Of a DNA stretch of 64,000 bases, positions 8,955-19,647 are shown in pieces. Under the pieces are notes generated by a model. The model was not told the origin of the DNA and searched no databases. It saw only the letters and a program-made list of their open reading frames with translations. The stretch covers positions 1,178,001 through 1,242,000 of the forward strand of contig NZ_CP071518.1 in NCBI RefSeq assembly GCF_016613535.2, given 5' to 3'. Both the position numbers and the translations under genes were made by a program. Every line of letters begins with the position of its first letter. The stretch's first letter is position 1. Source of the stretch: Lysobacter solisilvae. GTDB lineage: Bacteria; Pseudomonadota; Gammaproteobacteria; Xanthomonadales; Xanthomonadaceae.

Positions 8955-10179
8955 CCGCCATCCCGCGCAAGTCCGGTGCGCGCGGTTCCGCGATCGCGCT
9001 GTGGTGCGTGCTGGCCGCGGTGGTGATCGTGGCGGTCGTGGCCTGGGTGAACCACAACTACGTCCGCGTGGAGCGCACGGTCAAGCTGCCGCGCGTCGGC
9101 GAAGCACGCAGCAATCCGCTGTTCGCGCTGAAGGTCGCACTGGTCAAGGACGGCGTCGTGGTCAACGCCCGTCGCAACCTGCAGCTGTTTCCCGACCGCG
9201 ATGAACCCGCCGTGCCGCTGGGCGCGCGCGACACGGTGGTGCTCTACAACGACCCGCGCACCCTTCAGCCCCGCGAAGTGACGCGCCTGCTGTCGTGGGT
9301 GGAAGGCGGTGGCCACCTGGTCATGCGCACGCCATCGGATGGCATCTTCACCCGCGGCAGGCTCCAGGGCGCGCCGCTGCTGGAAGCGCTGGAGCTCGCG
9401 CCCAAGCGCCAGAACGAACACGCCGGTTGCCAGACCTACCTGCATGCCAACTCCGCCGACGACGATGACCCCGGCGGCCCGGCCGAGGCTTCGCGTGCGT
9501 CCGTGCACGAGCACGTGATGTTCTGCGGGGGGCAGCGTTTCACCCTGGCCGGCGCCAACCCGGTGCACAGCTGGGGCGACCTGCGGGCCGGCTATGTCTT
9601 CGCGCGCATCGCCCGGGGGCGCGGCAGCGTCGACGTGCTGTCCGACCTGGCCCTGATGAGCTCCGACGACCTGGAGTCGCGGGCCGACCAGGAGTTCACC
9701 CGCCAGCTGCTGGCGCCCAATTACCGCGCCGGCACCATCCATCTCGTGTACGCGGTGCAGATGCCCTCCCTGTGGCGCACGCTGGTCGAACGCAGCTGGA
9801 TGGCCTGGGCGCCGCTGCTGCTGGCCTTCGCCGCGTGGCTGTGGCTGCGCATGCAGCGGTTCGGCCCGCGCCTGCCCGCGCCGGCGGACGAACGCCGTTC
9901 GCTGCTGGAGCACATCATGGCCAGCGGCGAGCACGCCTACCGGTACGGCTACGCGCACCTGCTCTACGACGCCGTGCGCGAAGCCTTCCTGGCCCGCCTG
10001 CGCCGCCGCGACCCGCAGGCCGCGGCATTGACCGGCGCGCCGCAGATGGCGTTGCTGCAGGCGCGTTTCCCGGACGTGCCGGCCGCGCAGATCCGCGACG
10101 CGCTGATGGCGCCCTTCGCCAACGACCACGCCAGCTTCCGTTCCCGCATCGCCACCCTGATCCGACTGAGAAACCGACT

Positions 10180-10183
<4 letters not shown>
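8951..10183 (+). CDS. DUF4350 domain-containing membrane protein
   Basis: This 410-residue protein of unknown function is the fourth gene of the MoxR operon. It has an N-terminal membrane anchor (residues ~11-32), a large extracytoplasmic part carrying the DUF4350 fold (NDPRTLQPREVTRLLSWVEGGGHLV near residues 95-120), and a second membrane segment near residues 280-300 (WMAWAPLLLAFAAWLWL). A cytoplasmic tail follows. The gene overlaps its neighbours by four bases at each end, consistent with one transcript. Confidence 0.85.
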
Positions 10184-11216
<1,033 letters not shown>

Positions 11217-11220
<4 letters not shown>

Positions 11221-12572
11221 GACCGGCCGTCGTCGCCACCGCACCCGACGCCGCCCTTTCGCGGCCCAGCTGGCCGCGTCCGGCACCGCCGCTGATGGCC
11301 GGGCTCGGGGTGTGGGGTGCGCTGGGGCTGGCGGTCAGCCTGGGTTTCGCGCCCGTGGCGGCCTGGTTGGCGGCGGGCGCGGCCCTGGCCGCGCTGGCGG
11401 CGCTGGATGCCTGGCGCGTGGTCCGGCGGCCCGCCCCCACGGTGGAGCGTCAAATTCCCGACACCTGGCCCATCGGTGTCGAGCGGCCGGTGACCTTGCG
11501 GCTGCAGTCGCCGGTCGCCCAGTCGCTGGACGTGTTCGACCTGCATCCGGGCAGCTGGGCGATGCAGGGCCTGCCCAGGCGGCTGCGCCTGGCGCGCGGC
11601 CAGGCGACGAGCGTGGACTACGCCCTGCGCGCGCACGACCGCGGCGACTTCCGCTTCGACGGCGTGCAGCTGCGCCTGCATTCGCCCTGGCGCTTGTGGT
11701 CGCAGTCGCGCGTGGCCGGACCGGCCCAGAGCGTGCGGGTGTTCCCCAACTTCGCCCCGCTGGCGCGCTTTGCGATGTTCAGCGCCGAACAGGCCTCGCG
11801 CCTGGTCGGCGCGCACGTGAAGCGGCGCCGCGGCGAGGGCACCGATTTCCACCAGATGCGCGAGTACCGCGTCGGCGACAGCCTGCGCCAGATCGACTGG
11901 AAGGCCACGGCACGCGCGCGCCGGCTGATCTCGCGTGAATACCAGGACGAGAAGAACCAGCAACTGGTGCTGCTGCTGGACACCGGCCGCCGCCTGATGG
12001 CGCGCGACGGCGAACTGGCGCACTTCGACCATGTGCTGGACGCCGCGCTGGTGGTGTCCTACCTCGCCCTGCGCCAGGGCGACGGCGTCGGCCTGCTGGC
12101 CAGCGGGGGCGCGACGGCGTGGGTGCCGCCGCAGCGCGGCGTGGGGGCGATCGACAACCTGCTGCGCGCGACCTACGCCCTGCAGCCGGCGCCGGTGGCC
12201 ACCGACTTCCTGCAGGCGGCGACGGAACTGTCGCTGCGCCAGCGCCGGCGCGCGCTGGTGATGCTGGTCACCAACCTGCGCGACGAGGACATGGAAGACC
12301 TGCTGCCCGCGGTGAAGATGCTGCGCCGCCGGCATCTGGTATGCGTGGCGAGCCTGCGCGAAGCGGCCCTGGACCAGGCTTTGTCGCAGGAGGTTCACGA
12401 CCTGCCCGGCGCCATCCGCGCCGGCGCCACCGCGCAGTACGTCGCCCAGCGCAATGCGGCGCACGAGGTGCTGCGAGGCCACGGGGTCATGGTGCTGGAC
12501 GTCGCCTGCGACCAGCTGGCCGCGGCCCTGGTCGACAAATACCTGGCGGTGAAGCGCGACGGACTGCTGTAG
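11217..12572 (+). CDS. DUF58 domain-containing protein (MoxR partner)
   Basis: This 451-residue last gene of the operon has two N-terminal membrane segments (about residues 20-70) and a beta-rich region. The DUF58 signature follows (RRRGEGTDFHQMREYRVGDS and IDWKATARARRL, near residues 205-240), then a VWA-like domain with LLLDTGRRL. DUF58 proteins co-occur with MoxR ATPases; their biochemical role is not settled. The gene is convergent with the beta-helix gene at 12847. Confidence 0.9.
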
Positions 12573-12805
12573 TCGTCCGGGCGGCTTCGCGAACGAGTCA
12601 GCGGCGGGATTGCCGGATCGCAGGCGCGGGCGACTGCGATTGCTGCATCGACAGCGGGTGACCCCGGACGACCTCGCGGGCTCGAGGATGGATCGCGGCG
12701 AACTCACCCAGGTGGTTTGTAACCCGTGCCCTGCGTGTGCCTGGCGCAGCTACCGGCGGGAGACAGGGCCGCACCGCCCACCGTCCCGCGACCCCCAAAA
12801 GCAGA

Positions 12806-12827
12806 ACGGCCCGCCAAGGCGGGCCGT
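12806..12827 (-). terminator. Hairpin after the first beta-helix gene
   Basis: ACGGCCCGCC pairs perfectly with GGCGGGCCGT around a 2-base loop, about 20 bp past the stop of the beta-helix gene, with T-containing sequence downstream on the minus strand. Nearly the same hairpin follows each of the three beta-helix paralogs. The rest of the 12573-12846 gap shows nothing else I can name. Confidence 0.7.
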
Positions 12828-12846
12828 CCGGGTCGAACGTTGCGGC

Positions 12847-13695
12847 TTACTTCCGGCTGGAGTTGTTGCCGCCGTTGGTGCAGCCACCGACGAAGGCCCA
12901 GTTGTAGCCGATGATCTTGTTTTCCGAGCAGACGTTGCCGGCGCTGGCGTTGACGCCATAGCCCATCAGCAGCGAGCCGCTCAGCAGGACGTTGCTGCGG
13001 ATCGTGCTGGCCTTGGAGTTGCCGACCGTGATGCCGCGGCTCGGACCCTGGTTCGGGACCAGGCCGGTGACCATGTTGCGGGAGATTTCCGAGGTGCCGC
13101 CGGTGGCGTTGATGCCGACCACCAGGCCGCCGGCGTTGGTCACCATCAGGCCGCTGATCAGGTTGTCATTGACCTGCGACTCCGAACCGGTGACCTGGAT
13201 GGCGACGGTGCTGCCGGAGTTCGGGCGGCCGCCGGTGTCGACGATGCGGTTGCGCTGGATGACGTGGCCGCCACCATGGATTTCGATCGCGCGGTAGGTG
13301 TTCTGGTCGAAGCGGTTGTCTTCGATCAGCGTGCCGGCGTTGTTGGCGCCCGACAGCAGGATGCCGTAGGAGAAGCCGCGGATGCCGCAGCGGCGGACCG
13401 TGGTGTTGAGCTTGTCGGCCGAGAAGATGCCGACCGCGTTGGTGGCGTCGCCGGCGGGCAGGCCGCCCAGCTTGTAGTCGTTGCAGTCGATGGTCACGTT
13501 GTTGGTCGCGACGGTAATCGCGTTGCCGGTCGTGATCGCCGTCGAGAGGTTGCTCTTCAGGCACCAGGTGCCCTGGGTGCTGATGGTGGCCGGCAGCGTG
13601 GTGATCACGCCGGTGCAGTTGTCGTAGCTTTGGGCGGCGTTGGCGCACGGCACCACCGCAGCGGCCAGCAGAAGGCCGATGAACGAACGCAACAT
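12847..13695 (-). CDS. Secreted right-handed beta-helix protein, paralog 1
   Basis: This 282-residue protein has a clear signal peptide (MLRSFIGLLLAAAVVPCANA, cleavage near residue 20) and a mature part made of parallel beta-helix (PbH1-like) turns rich in Asn, Gly and Thr. Landmarks shared with the next two genes are YDNCTG near the mature start, TQGTWCL, NNVTIDCND, an RNRIVDTGGRP turn, and several cysteines that could form disulfides. No catalytic pectate-lyase or polygalacturonase signature is visible, so it could bind or degrade a carbohydrate or be structural. A GGGGAAA sequence precedes ATG 13695, and a Clp/CRP-like site lies about 60 bp upstream. Confidence 0.88.
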   Translation of the reverse strand: MLRSFIGLLLAAAVVPCANAAQSYDNCTGVITTLPATISTQGTWCLKSNLSTAITTGNAITVATNNVTIDCNDYKLGGLPAGDATNAVGIFSADKLNTTVRRCGIRGFSYGILLSGANNAGTLIEDNRFDQNTYRAIEIHGGGHVIQRNRIVDTGGRPNSGSTVAIQVTGSESQVNDNLISGLMVTNAGGLVVGINATGGTSEISRNMVTGLVPNQGPSRGITVGNSKASTIRSNVLLSGSLLMGYGVNASAGNVCSENKIIGYNWAFVGGCTNGGNNSSRK

Positions 13696-13750
13696 GACGA
13701 TTTCCCCTGTCGAGCGCGGGCCGGGATCGGCGCGCGTGGCAGGAGTCTAG

Positions 13751-13766
13751 TGTGATGTGGTTCACG
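13751..13766 (-). promoter_or_regulatory. Predicted Clp/CRP-family binding site
   Basis: TGTGATGTGGTTCACG matches the CRP/Clp palindrome TGTGA-N6-TCACA in nine of ten conserved positions. It lies 56-71 bp upstream of the ATG of beta-helix paralog 1 and is flanked on both sides by GTCTAG. In Xanthomonadaceae, Clp controls many secreted enzymes, so control of this gene is plausible. The site partly overlaps a possible -10 (TAGACT on the minus strand), which would favour repression. Confidence 0.5.
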
Positions 13767-14080
13767 GTCTAGGGGTGATGCGTGTCTCGGCGTCAAAAAG
13801 CCGACGAACGGTCGAATGCCGGAAAACCGTCTTTCCTGCCACGACAGATCCCGCCAGCGGCAGGGCAGGAACTGACGCATTCGGACCCCTGCCAAAAGTC
13901 ATGGTTCTCGCGGACTGCGCAAAGTCGTCGCGGCCGCGGGGCCGCCCATGAAGGCTTGCCGCCGCGCAGGTGGGCTGGCGTCCGCAGGCCTTCCCGCGTC
14001 CCATGGGCCTTGCCGGCGTCCGGGCCGTCGCCCCGGACGAACGGGCGACGGGGCTGGCTGGCCATCCCCGGACACGCCGA

Positions 14081-14100
14081 CGGCCCGCCGGGGCGGGCCG
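14081..14100 (-). terminator. Hairpin after the second beta-helix gene
   Basis: CGGCCCGCC pairs with GGCGGGCCG around a 2-base loop, 17 bp past the stop codon of paralog 2. It is the same hairpin type as behind paralogs 1 and 3. The T-tract is poor, so this could also be a general repeated hairpin. Confidence 0.55.
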
Positions 14101-14116
14101 CCGCGGGGTCTGCCGT

Positions 14117-14959
14117 TCAGTTGCCGAAATTGCCGCCGGCGTCGGTGCAGCCGACCACGCCGCTGTCCCAGCCGGTATGGCTGTTGTTGCCGCACTGGTT
14201 GCCGGGCCCGGACACGATGGCCGTGCCGATCACCGCCGGGTAGGAGAGCAGCTGGTTGCGGTGGATGGAGCCGCCCACGCTGGCGCCGGTGGCTATGCCG
14301 AAGGCGTCACCGTCCTCCCCGGGCACCAGGGCGCTGACGTAGTTGCGGGCCACTTCGGTGGCGTTGCCCGTGGCGGTGATGCCCACCACGTCGCCGGTGA
14401 TCAGGGTCACGGTCATCCCGATGATGCCGTTGTCGGTGATCTGGCTGTGCGAGGCCGCGGAGAGAATGCCGTCGGTCTGGGCCGAGGCGGGCCGCCCGCC
14501 GGTATCCACGATGCGGTTGAAGATGACCTGGTGGTTGTTGCCCGACACCACGATCCCGGCATCGGTGTTCTGGTCCAGCCGGTTGTGCTCGATCAGCGCG
14601 CCGGAGGAGCCCGTGCCGGCCAGGCGGATGCCGATCTGGAAGCCGCGGACGCCGCAACGGCGCACGACCGTGTTGAGCATGTTCGTGGCCAGGATGCCGG
14701 TGGCATTGGTGGACAGGCCGGCCGTCAGGCCGCCGATCCGGAAGTCATTGCAGTCGATCGTCACGTTGTTGGTGTTGATGGTGATCGCCGCGCCGGTGTT
14801 GATGGCGGTGGACAGGTTCGCCTTCAGGCACCAGGTGCCCTGCGTGTTGATGGTCGCCGGAAGCGAGCTGATCGTGCCGGTGCAGTTGTCGTAACTCTCC
14901 GCCGCCTGCGCGGGCGACAGTACCGCGCAGGCAAGCAAGGCAAGAATGGTCCGCAGCAT
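14117..14959 (-). CDS. Secreted right-handed beta-helix protein, paralog 2
   Basis: This 280-residue paralog of the genes on both sides starts with a signal peptide (MLRTILALLACAVLSPAQA). It shows the same landmarks in the same order: YDNCTG, TQGTWCLKANLST, NNVTIDCND, VVRRCGVRGF, IVDTGGRP and a C-terminal Cys-rich segment with GWDSGVVGCTD. The predicted fold is a right-handed parallel beta-helix exported by Sec. It has its own upstream region (150 bp) and hairpin, so it is probably transcribed separately. A GAGG sequence precedes the ATG at 14959. No enzymatic motif was recognised. Confidence 0.88.
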   Translation of the reverse strand: MLRTILALLACAVLSPAQAAESYDNCTGTISSLPATINTQGTWCLKANLSTAINTGAAITINTNNVTIDCNDFRIGGLTAGLSTNATGILATNMLNTVVRRCGVRGFQIGIRLAGTGSSGALIEHNRLDQNTDAGIVVSGNNHQVIFNRIVDTGGRPASAQTDGILSAASHSQITDNGIIGMTVTLITGDVVGITATGNATEVARNYVSALVPGEDGDAFGIATGASVGGSIHRNQLLSYPAVIGTAIVSGPGNQCGNNSHTGWDSGVVGCTDAGGNFGN

Positions 14960-15120
14960 AGATACCTCGATCGATTGATTCGCTCCCCTGCATACGGGCC
15001 AACGCCGTCGGGACGATCAGGCGGTCACCGCAGATGCAGGCCACGTGCGCGGGTTCGCGCGACGCTGAACTCATTGATGAAATCCGGAAAATTCCCGGCG
15101 CCACGCCGCCGCGAAATGCG

Positions 15121-15143
15121 GACGGCCCGCGGGGCGGGCCGTC
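15121..15143 (-). terminator. Hairpin after the third beta-helix gene
   Basis: GACGGCCCGC pairs with GCGGGCCGTC around a 3-base loop, directly downstream of paralog 3. It is the third copy of the hairpin seen behind the other two beta-helix genes. Confidence 0.6.
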
Positions 15144-15158
15144 GCATCGCAGTGTCGA

Positions 15159-16002
15159 TCAGTTGCCGAAGTTCCCGCCGGCATCCGCGCAGCCAACGAT
15201 GCCGCTGTCCCAGCCGGTGTGGTTGTTGTTGCTGCACTGGTTGTCGACGCCGGACAGGATGGCCGTGCCATTGACGTCGGGGAACGACAGGATCTGGTTG
15301 CGATGGATCGAGCTGCCCACGCTCAGACCGGCGGAGATGCCGAACGCCTCGCCGGTATCGTCGGGCACCAGACCGGTCATGTAGTTGCGGGCGACCTCGC
15401 TGGCGTTGCCGAACGAGGAAATGCCGACCACGTCGCCTTCGTTCTCGGTCACCGTCATGCCGATGATGGTGTTGTCAGTGATCTGGGTCTCGTCGGCGGT
15501 CGAGGCGATGCCGTCGGTCTGCGTCGACGCCGGCCGTCCGCCGGTATCCACGATGCGATTGAAGCGGACCATGTGCCCGGTGCCGGCCAGCGTGATGCCC
15601 GCGTCGGTGTTCTGGTCCAGGCGGTTGTGCTCGATCAGCGCGCCCGAGGCATTGCCGGCAATACGGATGCCTTCCAGGAAGCCGCGCACGCCGCAGTTGC
15701 GGATCGTGGCGTTGAGGTGGTTGTTGACCAGGATGCCGATGGTGTCGGTCGACACGCCCGCGGCCAGCCCGCCGATGCGGAAGTCGTTGCAGTCGATGGT
15801 GACGTTGTTGGTGCCGATGACGATGGCCGCGCCGGAGGTGACGGCCGTCGACACATTGGTGGCCCAGGCACCAGGTGCCCTGGGTGTTGATCGTGGTTGG
15901 AACCGAAGTGATCGTGCCGGTGCAGTTGTCGTAGCTTTCAGCGGCCTGCGCGGCCGGCGAAAGAAGCGCGATGCCCATCAGGGCAATAAGCGGACGAATC
16001 AT
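15159..16002 (-). pseudogene. Secreted right-handed beta-helix protein, paralog 3, interrupted by one extra base
   Basis: This is the third member of the tandem family. ATG 16002 gives a signal peptide (MIRPLIALMGIALLSPAAQA), then YDNCTG and TQGTWCL, after which the frame is lost. The continuation (TNVSTAVTSGAAIVIGTNN to the end) is in another frame. Dropping one C from 15863-15865 (plus-strand ggCCCAGGca) gives TWCLATNVSTAV and a 280-residue protein, exactly the length of paralog 2. The break is next to CCAGG, as in other interrupted genes here, so it is likely a base-calling error. Two 26-bp direct repeats lie upstream. Confidence 0.85.
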
Positions 16003-16366
16003 GGAGGAACCCCCCGTTGTGGGCCGGAGCCCGATGCTCCAGCAAGGAAGCCAACGACCTAGGTCCGCAGAAGCGGACACACACATGGGCTTCACATCGG
16101 GGCCTGAACGCTTTACAAGGCCGGCGCACGGGGCAGATGGCGGCTGCCGCCGCCATAGTGCGTGCGCATCACAAAGCCCCCGCACACATCGGCTTCACAT
16201 CGTGCCGTGACGGTCTGTCGGCCGATGGCAGATGACGAGGTGGCGCGTACGCGGGCGCCGTCCGTCCCACTGCGGGGCGAGGCGATTGCACTTCAACCTG
16301 GTGCCCACGCGTTGTCCTGTGCGGCCGCGGGACGGAGCCCGACGACGCGGCCGACGACGGGCGTCC
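16003..16366. other. Intergenic region upstream of beta-helix paralog 3
   Basis: This 364-bp gap lies between the start of paralog 3 and the stop of aroE; both genes are read leftward. It contains the pair of ~26-bp direct repeats at 16082 and 16185 and otherwise no gene-like sequence. A G-rich stretch just before ATG 16002 may serve as ribosome binding site. Confidence 0.5.
16082..16211. repeat. Two imperfect ~26-bp direct repeats, 103 bp apart
   Basis: The core GGCTTCACATCG occurs at 16088-16099 and again at 16191-16202, each preceded by ACACAT and followed by similar bases (G-GCC-TGA-CG). They lie 80-210 bp upstream of beta-helix paralog 3. The reverse complement contains TGTGA, a half-site of the Clp/CRP motif. 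They could be tandem operator sites for an activator, but no second half-site is visible. Confidence 0.45.
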
Positions 16367-17224
16367 TCAGTCCGCGGTCACCAGCAGCGCGTCGTGTTCG
16401 CGCAGCTTGGCGTACACCGCGTCGGTCTCCGGGCGCACCTGGTGCCAGCGCTGGAAACTCTCGGCCGCCTGCTCGACGAGCATGCCCAGGCCATCGGTGC
16501 GCTCATGCGCGCCGGCGGCGCGGGCCCAGGACAGGAAGGGGATGGCGACCTCGCCGTAGCTCAGGTCGACGGCCGCGCTGCGGCGCCCCATCAGGCTCAT
16601 GGGCAATGTCGGCAGGCCGCCGTCGCGGGTCGCCGAAGTGGCATTGATGATCAGGTCGAAGCTGCCCAGCCCGCGCAGGTCGTCGAAGTAGCGCGGATGC
16701 ACCCGGCCCGGCTGGCCCAGCGCGTCGGCCAGCGCGTCGGTCCGCTCCGGCGTCCGGTTGACGATGAACAGATCGCCGATACCCGCATCGAGCAGGGCCG
16801 GTGCCACGCCGCGCGCGGCGCCGCCCGCGCCGATCAGCAGCGTGCGCCGCGATCGCAGGTCCAGGCCGTGGCGATCGGTGAGGTCGCGCACCAGGCCGGT
16901 GCCGTCGGTGTTGTCGCCGTGCCAGCCCGTGGCGCTGCGGATCAGCGTGTTCACCGCACCGGCGCGCTCGGCCGCTTCGCTCAGGTGCGTGCAGATCTGC
17001 GCGGCGCGGGTCTTGTGCGGCAGGGTGATGTTGGCGCCGACGCCGCCCTCGGCCGCGAACTCGGCGAGCACGGCGTCGAATTCCTCCGGTGCCGCATCGA
17101 TGGCGACGTAGGTCAGGTTGATCCCGGTCTGGCGCGCGAACGCCGCATGGATCCGCGGCGACAGCGAATGCGCGACGGGATGGCCGATGACGGCGAAGCG
17201 GGACGGCGCGTGCGGGTCGGACAT
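16367..17224 (-). CDS. aroE: Shikimate dehydrogenase
   Basis: This 285-residue NADPH-dependent enzyme converts 3-dehydroshikimate to shikimate in the chorismate pathway. Substrate-binding AHSLSPRIH lies near residues 18-26, and ANITLPHK carries the catalytic lysine at residue 71. [13 protein letters not shown] has the catalytic Asp, GAGGAARGV is the dinucleotide loop, and VNRTPER gives the NADP-selecting Arg. I start at ATG 17224 because AGGAG lies at the right distance and the upstream codons are arginine-rich filler. Chorismate made by this pathway is the substrate of the XanB2-like enzyme at 27 kb, but no operon link exists. Confidence 0.95.
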   Translation of the reverse strand: MSDPHAPSRFAVIGHPVAHSLSPRIHAAFARQTGINLTYVAIDAAPEEFDAVLAEFAAEGGVGANITLPHKTRAAQICTHLSEAAERAGAVNTLIRSATGWHGDNTDGTGLVRDLTDRHGLDLRSRRTLLIGAGGAARGVAPALLDAGIGDLFIVNRTPERTDALADALGQPGRVHPRYFDDLRGLGSFDLIINATSATRDGGLPTLPMSLMGRRSAAVDLSYGEVAIPFLSWARAAGAHERTDGLGMLVEQAAESFQRWHQVRPETDAVYAKLREHDALLVTAD

Positions 17225-17446
17225 GGCGGCTCCTGGGCGGCGGCGGGGCACGGCGACGGCGCGGCCCGCAGGTGCAAAAACCGCGGGGGCCTCCACTACA
17301 ACGCGAAGGTCACGCCCGGGCGGCCGCAGCGCGCGAAAAGCAGTCTACTCCGCGATGTCGCAAGTGTGCGTGCAGCCACGCTTTGCCCTTCGCCGCGACG
17401 CCGCATTTGCGGCACATTGACACCCTGCTCACACCGGTGCCCCGCC

Positions 17447-18373
17447 ATGACCCTGCAGTGCCATTCCCCCGCGGCCCGACGGTTGCACGCGATGCGCCTG
17501 CCGCTGGCCGCCGCGCTGCTGTGCGCGTGCGCCTCGGCGGGCGCCTGGCTGGCCGAGTTCGGCATCGAAGGCATGGGCGTGGTCTCCACGCCGCACACCG
17601 AGGTGCGCGCGACGCTGTCGCCCGACGGGCAGCACATCGTCTGGGGCAGCACGGACCGTCCCGGTGGCGCGGGCGGGTGGGACCTGTGGCAGGCCACGCT
17701 GCGCGACAAGCGCTGGCAGGACGCGCGCCCGGTCGCGCTCAACAGCGCGGCCAACGACTTCGACCCGGCCTTCAGCGCCGACGGACGATGGCTGTACTTC
17801 TTCTCCAACCGTCCTGGCGGCCAGGGCGGCGACGATCTGTACCGCGCCCCGGTCAAACCCGATGGCGGCTTCGGCAAGCCCCAGAACCTGGGACCCGGCA
17901 TCAACAGCCGCGGCGACGAATGGGCGCCCACGCCCAGCCGCGACGGCAAGGCGCTGCTGTTCGCCAGCGACGGCCGGGGCGGCGCCGGCCGGCACGATCT
18001 GTTCATCGCGAACCGGGACGGCGAGGTCTTCGGCGATCCGCATCCGGTGCCCGGCGTGAACACTCCGCACGACGACTTCGACGCGGCGTGGCTGGACGAC
18101 GGCAGGGCGATCGTGTTCGCGCGATCCGACGATGCGGCCTCGGCGCCGATCCGGCTGCTGGTGGCCCAGTGCGAGGGCGCGCGCTACGGACGTGCCCAGC
18201 CACTGGCCGTGTCGTTCAACACCGGCGAGTCGGCCACGCTGGCGCCGGTGGTGGACTGGAACAAGCCCGGGGAACTGCTGGTCAGCGCGATGGCGAAGGC
18301 CCCGCGCGCGGGCAAGCTGGACATCTACCGGACGAAGGTGCCGGCGGTGACGGGGCAGGCCGGCTGTCGCTAG
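17447..18373 (+). CDS. Exported PD40/TolB-like beta-propeller protein
   Basis: This 308-residue protein has an N-terminal membrane or signal segment and repeated PD40 (WD40-like) blades of the TolB type: TLSPDGQHIVWGS, AFSADGRWLYFFSNRPGG, TPSRDGKALLFASDGRGG, AWLDDGRAIVFARSD. These appear at ~45-50 residue intervals. ATG 17447 is used; a second Met at 17492 (MRLPLAAALL) gives a tighter signal peptide and is a real alternative. Such proteins are periplasmic or outer-membrane-associated; the partner is unknown. A 15-bp repeat array lies just downstream. Confidence 0.8.
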   Translation: MTLQCHSPAARRLHAMRLPLAAALLCACASAGAWLAEFGIEGMGVVSTPHTEVRATLSPDGQHIVWGSTDRPGGAGGWDLWQATLRDKRWQDARPVALNSAANDFDPAFSADGRWLYFFSNRPGGQGGDDLYRAPVKPDGGFGKPQNLGPGINSRGDEWAPTPSRDGKALLFASDGRGGAGRHDLFIANRDGEVFGDPHPVPGVNTPHDDFDAAWLDDGRAIVFARSDDAASAPIRLLVAQCEGARYGRAQPLAVSFNTGESATLAPVVDWNKPGELLVSAMAKAPRAGKLDIYRTKVPAVTGQAGCR

Positions 18374-18410
18374 CGCCGGCCGACGCGGATGTCGGTCCTG
18401 TCCAATTCCC

Positions 18411-18510
18411 GGCGCGCTTCAGTCCGGTGCGCTTCAGTCTGGCGCGTTTGAGCCCGGCGCGTTTGGGTCAGGGGCGTTTGGGTCAGGCGCGTTTGAGCCA
18501 GGCGTGTCGC
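18411..18510. repeat. 15-bp tandem repeat array (about 6.5 copies)
   Basis: Units of exactly 15 bp start at 18411, 18426, 18441, 18456, 18471 and 18486, with a degenerate copy at 18501. The consensus is GGCGCGTTTGAGTCA with C/T variation (GGCGCGCTTCAGTCC at the left end). The array fills the gap between the PD40 gene and the hemB stop codon. A 15-bp period equals five codons, and one frame reads as degenerate pentapeptide repeats (ARLSP, ARLGQ, GRLGQ), but no start or ribosome binding site supports translation. Confidence 0.85.
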
Positions 18511-18511
18511 G

Positions 18512-19513
<1,002 letters not shown>

Positions 19514-19647
19514 CTACCGGCCCCCGAGGAGCAAACACCCCGCCCCCGAGGAACACAGGCCGCCGAGGATTTGCGGGCCGCGGCGGCGGCCGACGTAGGT
19601 GAACCGCTGCGTGGCTCGGCCGCGTGGTGCTCACCCACCCGCGTCAC

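Larger units (their letters stand above)
13696..14116. other. Intergenic region between beta-helix paralogs 1 and 2
   Basis: This 421-bp stretch holds the promoter side of paralog 1 (with the Clp/CRP-like palindrome at 13751) and the terminator hairpin of paralog 2 at 14081. I see no gene in between; the short open frames there have no ribosome binding site or recognisable sequence. Confidence 0.6.

Noticed and set aside
12573..12805. Possible small gene between the DUF58 gene and the first beta-helix gene
   Set aside because: Short frames there lack a ribosome binding site and recognisable sequence; the region is the convergent end of two transcription units.
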